Assembly: GCA_964412105.1 (NCBI GenBank)
Contig: CAYPNM010000107.1
Location: 1-5,121 of the forward strand
Length of the DNA stretch: 5,121 nucleotides
DNA from: JAKAGZ01 sp964412105
GTDB lineage: Bacteria; Bacteroidota; Ignavibacteria; Ignavibacteriales; Ignavibacteriaceae
Direction: 5' to 3'
A program made the translations under genes and the position numbers. This document shows positions 1-5,121 of this stretch, piece by piece (within the stretch, counting starts at the first letter, position 1; each line of letters starts with the position of its first letter). Below the pieces are notes generated by a model, which ran no database searches, had not been told where the DNA came from, and saw only the letters and a program-made list of their open reading frames with translations.

Positions 1-135
1 AGCCCCTTTCACCTCCAGCATATCTGCCTGTGAAGCCAATTCAAGGGTAGGTGGCCGCCGTCCAGGATAAGTACTTTGGCGGAATCCCTTCGGAAAGTCC
101 ATCCGGGACCGCAATTTGGAGTAAAATCCAAATAT
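1..135. other. GC-rich block at the left edge, possible structured element or partial minus-strand gene
   Basis: Positions 1-120 are about 55% G+C, and composition then drops abruptly to about 22% in 121-180. The block holds a perfect 7-base inverted repeat (114-120 with 127-133, loop of 6) and a CCGCC/GGCGG pair (55-59 with 78-82). On the minus strand a frame is open from 246 to the window edge, with ATG codons at 204, 171 and 102. The peptide is basic and proline-rich in its last part, and I do not recognise it. All plus-strand frames are broken by stops. It could be the 5' end of a minus-strand gene, a dispersed intergenic repeat, the end of a mobile element, or a structured RNA. I cannot choose among these from this window. 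Confidence 0.35.
114..133. repeat. Perfect 7-base inverted repeat, hairpin-capable
   Basis: ATTTGGA at 114-120 is the exact reverse complement of TCCAAAT at 127-133, with a 6-base loop GTAAAA. It sits exactly where GC-rich DNA changes to AT-rich DNA. No T-run follows on either strand, so it does not look like an intrinsic terminator. It may mark the edge of the GC-rich element. Confidence 0.4.
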
Positions 136-141
136 TCTAAG

Positions 142-171
142 TTGATATATTAAACACCTTCGATTTAACAT
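142..171 (+). promoter_or_regulatory. Weak candidate promoter for the three-gene cluster
   Basis: TTGATA at 142-147 (5 of 6 matches to TTGACA) is followed after 18 bases by TAACAT at 166-171 (4 of 6 to TATAAT). This is the best sigma70-like pair I found in the AT-rich leader before the first gene. It would give an untranslated leader of roughly 100 bases. Such matches are common by chance in AT-rich DNA. I saw no Bacteroidota-type TAnnTTTG box here. Confidence 0.18.
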
Positions 172-201
172 TGAAATAATAGCTAAAATTTCATAGCCTG
201 T

Positions 202-234
202 CATATTAAAATAAATTATGGTTAATTTTATATG
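202..234. repeat. Imperfect AT-rich inverted repeat in the leader of the first gene
   Basis: CATATTAAAAT at 202-212 and ATTTTATATG at 225-234 are reverse complements except for one bulged base, with a 12-base spacer. It lies 41 bases before the GTG start at 276 and could be an operator or a leader hairpin. Low sequence complexity makes coincidence likely. Confidence 0.2.
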
Positions 235-275
235 GTAAGAAATATTTTATCATCCAAAAGGTCTATTCATATTTA

Positions 276-1238
276 GTGTTGAATTCACCGGACATTTTAT
301 ATAACCTCAATAATTCTGAAAGTGACAGGAAGTCTCTCAATTCCCTGATTGAAATCTGCTTTAAGATTGCTCAGGGATATGTAAGAGTCAATTTCCAAAA
401 GGTCTTCAGGCAATTGGTTAATGAGCAGGAATCAATCGAAGATATTGCCATTGATTCCATCAGCCCCCTATTTTTATCAAACGGCAATGATGAACTGCAA
501 ATCAAAAGGATCTTCCGAAAATGGGGGAGTAATGTTGCAAGCGAACAGGATGCCCTGTTCTTTCTTAATCAAATAGTCTCCAGGCGTGTAAATCAGCATA
601 TCACACAAATACTTAAAGATTCGGATCCGTTTTTTGCTAAAATTTATGAGTCGGTTACTTATCTGATAAAAAGAGACGGCTATAAAAAGAAAAATTATTT
701 CGGTACTGTTTATATTGTCGAAAAGGAGATCAAAAATTCTCCGATTGAGCCCGATGCTTTTTATAATCTGCCTGCCGAACTTTTTGTAAATAAAGATAAG
801 ATCTTAAAGAATTTGCTTAAATATCTGAAAAATGAAACAGAGTTTTTCCCGGCGATACCGCTTAATGCACTGGTAAAAAAGATAAAACAGATCAGCTTTG
901 ATACAGAATACAAAACAAGTGATCCGGGTGATGCAACGTTAAAATATGAACTAATACAGATCGTCGATTCGGGGCTCAATAAGTCAAAGAAAAAACTTCT
1001 CGATTCATACGGACGGGAAGGCAAATTGAAGGAAAGTGAAATAGAATCGTTTGAAAAAACCTTAAATGATATTGCCTATGACCTGAAAAACGGCGGCTTA
1101 AAACCGGGATTATATGAATATCTCAGGTTTAATATGCCTGACCTGGAAAGGGATGTTTTTCGAACGAAATATCAAAATATACTTGAATACTTGTTCAAGG
1201 TTATGAAACACAAGGTGGCTGAGGAGTTAAAAAAATAA
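276..1238 (+). CDS. Possible divergent sigma-factor-like protein (320 aa, function unproven)
   Basis: This is a soluble, highly charged, mostly helical protein with no signal peptide, membrane segment or cysteine-rich motif. The only cysteine is C28. Residues 20-70 read like sigma70 region 2: a helix (LIEICFKIAQGYVRV), then IEDIAIDSISPLF at 54-66, which resembles the acidic helix DAEDLVQEVFLRLW of ECF sigma factors. Residues 97-130 (a VNQHI motif, then DSDPFFAKIYESV) resemble, from memory, a conserved segment in uncharacterised sigma-like proteins of Bacteroidota/Chlorobi-type genomes. I cannot find a clear region 4 helix-turn-helix, so the assignment is tentative. The C-terminus (about 285-320) is an amphipathic, lysine-rich helix.

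The start is GTG at 276, with TTG directly after it at 279. No in-frame ATG exists upstream before the stop at 207, and there is no Shine-Dalgarno sequence. It is the first gene of the likely operon, and the anti-sigma-like gene follows after 73 bases. It could instead be another nucleic-acid-binding or scaffold protein. Confidence 0.8.
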   Translation: MLNSPDILYNLNNSESDRKSLNSLIEICFKIAQGYVRVNFQKVFRQLVNEQESIEDIAIDSISPLFLSNGNDELQIKRIFRKWGSNVASEQDALFFLNQIVSRRVNQHITQILKDSDPFFAKIYESVTYLIKRDGYKKKNYFGTVYIVEKEIKNSPIEPDAFYNLPAELFVNKDKILKNLLKYLKNETEFFPAIPLNALVKKIKQISFDTEYKTSDPGDATLKYELIQIVDSGLNKSKKKLLDSYGREGKLKESEIESFEKTLNDIAYDLKNGGLKPGLYEYLRFNMPDLERDVFRTKYQNILEYLFKVMKHKVAEELKK

Positions 1239-1311
1239 TGCCTCATTTGATATTTTTACTTTCCGAAGTTTACGGTTTTTGGTCTATATATTAACTAAAC
1301 AACCTTAGGAA

Positions 1312-1836
1312 ATGTCCATAACTGAGAAAGATATATTCGATTTTGTATTCTTTAAGGAAACTCTTGAAAGTAATAAGATGGGTGAAATTATGAATAGCAG
1401 CGATGCAAAAACCCAGGTCGAATTTTACCGGGAATTAAAGCAGTTATTACTGAATGATTTATCCGCTGATACAAAAAATAAACTGGCAGAGAAGATCCCT
1501 TTATATTTGAAAGAGGATACCATAACCCTCAGGCCGGTAAACATACCGGAGAGAAGGGAAAAAATTAATCTATCAAGATATGCTGCTGCCAGCGGCGAGG
1601 ATAAAGCTACAAATACAACGACTTTTTTGAGTGATGACAGGAATTATTTAATCAGACTGCATAAGGTGGAAGGGAATTATAAGATCTTTGTTTTTTCAAC
1701 TTTGCGGAAAAAATTAAGTAATATGGAACTCGTCTTTCATCCTTCGGAGGACAAACTCTCGCTGAAAGATAATATGGATTCCTTCTTTATTACGCTCTCT
1801 CAAATGCCCGACAGCATAGATATGAGATTAATTTAA
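1312..1836 (+). CDS. Small two-domain soluble protein, possible zinc-less anti-sigma-like partner
   Basis: The protein has 174 aa and no cysteine, signal peptide or membrane helix, so it is predicted cytoplasmic. Residues 1-65 form a helical unit (TEKDIFDFVFF, then VEFYRELKQLLLNDLSADTKNKLAEKIP). The layout of a short acidic helix, a connecting segment and a long charged helix resembles the anti-sigma domain of ECF systems, but without the zinc-binding HxxxCxxC motif. A charged linker with small residues (about 78-103, with AAAS and TNTTT) is a plausible protease-accessible region. Residues 105-145 are beta-rich (NYLIRLHKVEGNYKIFVFST) and look like a small beta-sandwich.

The ATG start is preceded by AGGA at 1307-1310, only one base from the ATG, so ribosome binding there is doubtful. 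It lies between the sigma-like gene and the Lon-like membrane protease, 32 bases before the latter, so it is a natural candidate substrate or adaptor. The role is inferred from position and shape; I do not recognise a named family. Confidence 0.8.
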   Translation: MSITEKDIFDFVFFKETLESNKMGEIMNSSDAKTQVEFYRELKQLLLNDLSADTKNKLAEKIPLYLKEDTITLRPVNIPERREKINLSRYAAASGEDKATNTTTFLSDDRNYLIRLHKVEGNYKIFVFSTLRKKLSNMELVFHPSEDKLSLKDNMDSFFITLSQMPDSIDMRLI

Positions 1837-1868
1837 CCCGAAGTTTTCAGCAATGATGCGGAATTATA

Positions 1869-3971
1869 GTGAATATCATTGATATTGAAAATAAGAGACG
1901 CGAATTACTATCCAATCTTAAAAACGGGGATTCAAACAGGTTAAGACTTCTATTATTGAATGATTTCTTTCTTCAATTGTTTGAATTCAAAGACCAGAAT
2001 GTCATTGATTCCTATCTTTTGGAATTTTCTGAGAAATATATTTATTCCCTTTCTAACTGGAATGTTTTCTTTCTCCCGCCTGCCGAAACCGCACGGGTAA
2101 TCAAGCTGGCTGAGCAAATCAAAGCTCAACCCGCGTTTTCCCCATTTAAAGAGAACCTGTCTTTGATTATTCCAAAGCTGGAAAACAGTCTTCAGGAACT
2201 GGAGGAAATTCTTAGGGGTGAATATTCCGCGAAGATTCCGGAAAAAAGTAAAATAAGTTTTCCCGTAATTGAAGAATCTGTTTCAGCCGATAGAAATGTT
2301 TTATATGGATTTGTTGAGAGTATTACAGTACATATAGATAAAGGCACCACAAAGGATAAATTCATTATTGTGCCGAGTCTGCCTGCTATAGAAGAAAAGC
2401 TCGAAAAACAGATAAAAATAAGCTGGAACAAGGCCTTAGAAATTGTCAAAAGATATAAGCGCAGGGTAAATAACTATCACGATATAATAATTAATTTTGA
2501 TGAAAGGCTCGGTGAATACGCGGGCAATTCACTGGGTATTGCCCTGGTGCTGGCGTTTCTGCAGGAGCTTTTTGTTTTTTATAATACTCCGATAAAGCTG
2601 AGAGTTGCCGAAGATATAGCTTTTACGGGGGGACTGGATGAAAATGGTAAAGTAATACCTCTTAAGAATAACGCGTATATCAAAACCAAAATAGGATCTA
2701 TTTTTTATTCTAATATTAATAAGATTATACTGCACAGGGATGACGAGGAAGTTGCAAAAACTGAATTAAATAAATTGCTCCTAAAATATCCGGAACGTAA
2801 ACTGAAGCTGATAGGTGTAGAAGACTTTGATGATTTGATGAACAGAAGGGATATTGTTGAAATAAAGAAACAAAATATTGCTCTGCGGGCATATATATTT
2901 TCCCGGCAGCATAAATTTTCTTTGGTTGTTCTGATTATTGCAGTTTTAAGCGTCGTATATATAAATATGGATTTTAACACTAATCCGGATTATTTAACCA
3001 ATGTCAATAGAATTGTCTGCGTGCATAATAACAGGGGGAGAATATTATGGCAGAAGAGAATATTTCAGTCCACGAGGAGCAAAGATTTTAATAGGCAGAG
3101 CAGACAACTTTATGAAAGAGTTATCAATATAAATAATGATAATTATAATGAGGTTCTGCTGGCTGCGTACTCTTTGCATGAAGGCGCTCGGAATTTCGCT
3201 AATTATGTTGCGTGCTTTGATCACAAGGGCAGTTTGATGTGGAAATATAGTTTTCAGGATAGTGTTGCTACCTCAAGAGACCAGCATACAATTGTCTATG
3301 AAAGTGCAATTATCGATACATTGACTGAAAATGGCAGATTAAATGTTCTTTTATATGCAAGAAATGATCCCAATTATCCATCAGCTATTTACAGGCTGGA
3401 TGCCGAGACCGGGAAAAGACTGCCCGGCACATTCTGGCATCCGGGCCATATTTGCGGTGTTGCGTTAGGTGATTTCAATCATTCCGGAAAGAAAGAAATT
3501 GTTGCTGTTGCCATTAATAATTGCTATGAAACCTGTGCGCTATTTTCAATTGATGTAGATAATATCGGTGGCCAGGCCCCTTCTTTTGGTGGCTACAAAT
3601 TTATCGGTATTCCCCCAGCAAAATTGAATAAGTATTTCCTTTTGCCAAAGACTGACTTGACCGAATATTATAAATTAAGATTTAATACGGTTGGCAGAGG
3701 CGGTATATTTTTTAATAATAGAGACAACAATTTCAGGTTTATTATTGGCGAAGGTGATCCTTCAAAATATGATACCGGAATTGAATATATCGTAAGCAGC
3801 AAATTAAGTGATTTTAGAATATTTATAAGCGACAAGTTTCAGGTAATAAGAGATTCACTCGTCTCAAAAGGACTGTTAAGTAAACCCTATTCCAACACCG
3901 AAGAATATATAGACATCCTGAAAAAACAAATAAAGGTCTGGAATGGAAAGGGGTTTTCAAGCGTGTACTAG
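1869..3971 (+). CDS. Membrane-anchored Lon-type (S16) Ser-Lys protease with extracytoplasmic PQQ/FG-GAP-like sensor domain
   Basis: Four parts are visible in this 700-aa protein. Residues 1-125 are helical with no Walker A motif, ending in a short coiled-coil-like stretch (103-117). Residues 145-330 match the Lon proteolytic domain. S221 lies in AGNSLGIA (Lon DGPSAGIA), TGGLDENGKVIP at 253-264 matches Lon TGEITLRGxVLP, and K272 lies in IKTK (Lon LKEK), followed by INKIILHRDD (Lon IKTVLIPFEN). The Ser-Lys dyad is therefore intact. Residues 350-366 form one hydrophobic helix preceded by R340, R346, H348 and K349, predicting an N-in, C-out layout.

The rest has PQQ-like strands (381-398, 447-462, 506-515) and an FG-GAP/VCBS-like motif (LGDFNHSGKKEIVAVA, 533-548), suggesting a periplasmic beta-propeller. 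All five cysteines (384, 449, 529, 552, 556) are in this outer part. There is no AAA+ module, so this is not a housekeeping Lon. The start is GTG at 1869; an in-frame stop at 1854-1856 rules out a longer ATG form. It is the last gene before the terminator at 4037. I infer that it senses a signal outside the membrane and cuts a cytoplasmic partner, probably the gene 2 product. Confidence 0.9.
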   Translation: MNIIDIENKRRELLSNLKNGDSNRLRLLLLNDFFLQLFEFKDQNVIDSYLLEFSEKYIYSLSNWNVFFLPPAETARVIKLAEQIKAQPAFSPFKENLSLIIPKLENSLQELEEILRGEYSAKIPEKSKISFPVIEESVSADRNVLYGFVESITVHIDKGTTKDKFIIVPSLPAIEEKLEKQIKISWNKALEIVKRYKRRVNNYHDIIINFDERLGEYAGNSLGIALVLAFLQELFVFYNTPIKLRVAEDIAFTGGLDENGKVIPLKNNAYIKTKIGSIFYSNINKIILHRDDEEVAKTELNKLLLKYPERKLKLIGVEDFDDLMNRRDIVEIKKQNIALRAYIFSRQHKFSLVVLIIAVLSVVYINMDFNTNPDYLTNVNRIVCVHNNRGRILWQKRIFQSTRSKDFNRQSRQLYERVININNDNYNEVLLAAYSLHEGARNFANYVACFDHKGSLMWKYSFQDSVATSRDQHTIVYESAIIDTLTENGRLNVLLYARNDPNYPSAIYRLDAETGKRLPGTFWHPGHICGVALGDFNHSGKKEIVAVAINNCYETCALFSIDVDNIGGQAPSFGGYKFIGIPPAKLNKYFLLPKTDLTEYYKLRFNTVGRGGIFFNNRDNNFRFIIGEGDPSKYDTGIEYIVSSKLSDFRIFISDKFQVIRDSLVSKGLLSKPYSNTEEYIDILKKQIKVWNGKGFSSVY

Positions 3972-4036
3972 CGTAAAACAGCTCATTGACAGTAGTGCTT
4001 GTAAGAGTCAAGTAGAGGTTTAACTTGTAAATGCCG

Positions 4037-4066
4037 AAGCCGCTGGAAACTTCCGGCGGCTTTTTT
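4037..4066 (+). terminator. Strong rho-independent terminator closing the three-gene cluster
   Basis: An 11-base stem (4037-4047 with 4052-4062, one G-U pair) with a 4-base loop AACT is followed by a T-run (4061-4066) and then ATAT. The stem is GC-rich (GCCGC/GCGGC core) in an otherwise AT-rich spacer. It begins 65 bases after the stop of the Lon-like gene. It separates that transcription unit from the downstream barrel gene. Confidence 0.9.
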
Positions 4067-4100
4067 ATATTTAATTAAAGAATATCCTTTTAATTGATTT

Positions 4101-4120
4101 TATAATAGAAAATTTCTATT
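4101..4120 (+). promoter_or_regulatory. TATAAT box overlapped by a perfect 17-base palindrome, candidate promoter and operator
   Basis: TATAAT at 4101-4106 is a perfect -10 consensus. Overlapping it, AATAGAAA (4104-4111), a central A (4112) and TTTCTATT (4113-4120) form a perfect 8+1+8 palindrome. The one-base centre suits a dimeric DNA-binding protein better than an RNA hairpin. No convincing -35 box lies 16-18 bases upstream, so the promoter would be weak or activator-dependent. A start here would give a leader of about 100 bases for the barrel gene at 4211. Confidence 0.35.
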
Positions 4121-4199
4121 CTTATCTAAAGTTTATTTAGTTAAAATTTATAAATAAATCTTAAAATATAACTCATTGAAAACTATCAACAGCTATTCT

Positions 4200-4203
4200 A
4201 AGG
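4200..4203 (+). promoter_or_regulatory. Ribosome binding site of the barrel gene
   Basis: AAGG lies 7 bases before the ATG at 4211, a normal Shine-Dalgarno position. This supports the chosen start and contrasts with the genes starting at 276 and 1869, where I see none. Confidence 0.5.
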
Positions 4204-4210
4204 TTAAAAA

Positions 4211-5023
4211 ATGTTCAACTTCAAGCTTATATATTTAGCTATTACACTTTTATTCTTTACATCAAATTATATTACTGCGCAGGAGCACCATTCAGAGGAA
4301 GAAGAACACCATGAAGGATTGCATTTTTCACATCCTCTTTTTACTGAGTCAATATCGCCCGATACTAAATTTCGCTTTGACTACCAGTATTCCAAAATAG
4401 ATAATAATTCAAAAAGTAGTGAACTACACCTGGAATATGAATATGCTTTTAACAGATCCTTTAGTATTTCAGTCACAGCACCCTATGTGTTCATTGCCCA
4501 AACAGATCAAAATAGTGTATCAAATCTGGGCAATATTGAATTGTCATTTAAATTTGCCAATTATGTTTTTGAACAAAGCAATTTGCTTTTAGGGTACGGG
4601 TTATCTATTGGATTACCTACAGGAAGCGGGAAGAAAGGGATAGGGAGCAATTATGTTACTGATCTTGAACCATTTTTCAATATGGGTTATATGATCAATG
4701 ATTTCGAATTCACTTTGTTTTCAACTTTTGGAATTCCCTCAAATTTGCATCAGGGTGAAAGGGTAGAAAATGATCTGAATCTGCAATTAGCAACTATTTA
4801 TAATATCACCTATCGCTTTCAGGGAGTTTTGGAGTTTAATCGGGAATCAATAATTAATGGTAATTCAAACAGTAGTGCAGGCTGGTATATAGCACCCGGT
4901 ATCAAAGCGGTACCTTTTAATAACATTGAAAAAGTAATTTTGGGACTGGGAGTTAGATTACCGCTTTCCAACACTAAGGAGTTTAATTCTCAATTATTAT
5001 TTTCTGTATTTTATCATTTCTAA
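4211..5023 (+). CDS. Secreted outer-membrane beta-barrel protein with His/Glu-rich N-terminus
   Basis: The protein has 270 aa. Residues 1-23 are a Sec signal peptide: K5, a hydrophobic core at 6-18, and a likely cut after A23 giving a mature N-terminus QEHHS. Residues 25-41 are packed with Glu and His (H26, H27, H33, H34, H38, H41), a likely metal-binding segment. The motif HPLFTESISPDTKFRFDY (41-58) starts the barrel. After it come alternating hydrophobic/polar strands, short Asn/Ser/Gly turns, and the motif GLSIGLPTGSGKKGIGSN (130-147), typical of barrels annotated as 'transporter' or MetA-pathway-of-phenol-degradation-like (PF13557). The last residues FSVFYHF end in Phe, as outer-membrane proteins usually do for BAM recognition.

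The substrate cannot be told from sequence. It has its own promoter region after the terminator at 4037-4066, so it is probably a separate unit. A link to the upstream switch (for example as a target gene) is only a possibility. Confidence 0.88.
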   Translation: MFNFKLIYLAITLLFFTSNYITAQEHHSEEEEHHEGLHFSHPLFTESISPDTKFRFDYQYSKIDNNSKSSELHLEYEYAFNRSFSISVTAPYVFIAQTDQNSVSNLGNIELSFKFANYVFEQSNLLLGYGLSIGLPTGSGKKGIGSNYVTDLEPFFNMGYMINDFEFTLFSTFGIPSNLHQGERVENDLNLQLATIYNITYRFQGVLEFNRESIINGNSNSSAGWYIAPGIKAVPFNNIEKVILGLGVRLPLSNTKEFNSQLLFSVFYHF

Positions 5024-5121
5024 TATTTATTAATTGTTGACCTGTTCTAAATAGGGTATGTTCTGCCCGATAAACAAGTGTCTCTATTTTAAAAGCCTTA
5101 ATGTTCAGGTTTACCTGCCGT
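5024..5121. other. Right-edge spacer without a supportable gene
   Basis: I see no GC-rich terminator hairpin after the barrel gene. TTGACC at 5037-5042 and TATGTT at 5057-5062 are only 14 bases apart, too close for a normal promoter. Short frames beginning at ATG 5058 and ATG 5101 are open to the edge but give at most 21 codons. CAGGT (5106-5110) and ACCTG (5113-5117) form a small inverted repeat. Nothing here can be named. Confidence 0.5.

Noticed and set aside
761..1024. Minus-strand open frame of 87 codons inside the first gene
   Set aside because: Fully antisense to a better-supported gene, low-complexity Ser/Phe-rich product, no family features; a shadow frame.
2192..2980. Three minus-strand open frames (68-91 codons) inside the Lon-like gene
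   Set aside because: They lie opposite the conserved S16 domain and membrane helix, and their products show no recognisable motifs.
1869..3971. Housekeeping ATP-dependent Lon protease
   Set aside because: No Walker A/B or AAA+ module, no LAN domain, and the protease domain is followed by a membrane helix and a propeller-like domain instead of the chain end.
3986..3991. Perfect TTGACA after the Lon-like gene, suggesting a promoter or small RNA ending at the terminator
   Set aside because: No -10-like sequence lies 16-18 bases downstream, and a transcript would be terminated within about 50 bases.
3823..4011. Minus-strand open frame of 62 codons across the end of the Lon-like gene
   Set aside because: Antisense to the C-terminus of the protease, no recognisable protein features.
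4983..5120. Minus-strand frame open from the right edge, ending inside the barrel gene
   Set aside because: About 45 codons in AT-rich DNA, overlaps the last 14 codons of the barrel gene and has no recognisable motif. It could be the tail of a convergent gene, but the window cannot show it.
1..5121. CRISPR array, tRNA or rRNA genes, complete insertion sequence
   Set aside because: No regularly spaced direct repeats, no cloverleaf or rRNA-like segments, and no transposase gene seen on either strand.

Overview
The window is AT-rich DNA with Bacteroidota/Ignavibacteria character. The evidence for that is low GC, two GTG starts, little Shine-Dalgarno use upstream of the first and third genes, and an outer-membrane barrel whose signal peptide ends in Ala-Gln. 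This placement is an impression from composition and protein style, not a proven taxonomy. All four convincing genes are on the + strand.

Positions 1-135 hold a GC-rich block (about 55% G+C in 1-120, against about 22% in the next 60 bases). It contains inverted repeats and an open but unrecognised minus-strand frame running off the left edge. AT-rich leader DNA follows to 275. Three genes then run in one direction with gaps of 73 and 32 bases: 276-1238 (320 aa, possibly a divergent sigma-factor-like protein), 1312-1836 (174 aa, a small two-domain soluble protein resembling a zinc-less anti-sigma factor) and 1869-3971 (700 aa). A strong intrinsic terminator at 4037-4066 closes this group, which I read as one operon. 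An AT-rich promoter region follows, with a perfect 17-base palindrome overlapping a TATAAT box. It leads to 4211-5023, a secreted outer-membrane beta-barrel with a His/Glu-rich N-terminus. The last 98 bases hold nothing I can call.

The most interesting item is the 700-aa protein. It has a helical N-terminus, then a Lon-type (S16) protease domain with the Ser-Lys dyad visible (S221, K272) and no AAA+ ATPase. One transmembrane helix (about 350-366) follows, then an extracytoplasmic PQQ/FG-GAP-like domain that looks like a beta-propeller. All five of its cysteines lie beyond the membrane helix. With a sigma-like and an anti-sigma-like gene directly upstream, the simplest model is a transmembrane regulated-proteolysis switch. 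In that model the propeller senses something outside the cytoplasmic membrane, the Lon-like domain cuts the small anti-sigma-like protein inside, and the sigma-like protein is released. The protease domain and membrane layout are read directly from sequence. The sigma/anti-sigma assignments and the signalling model are inference.
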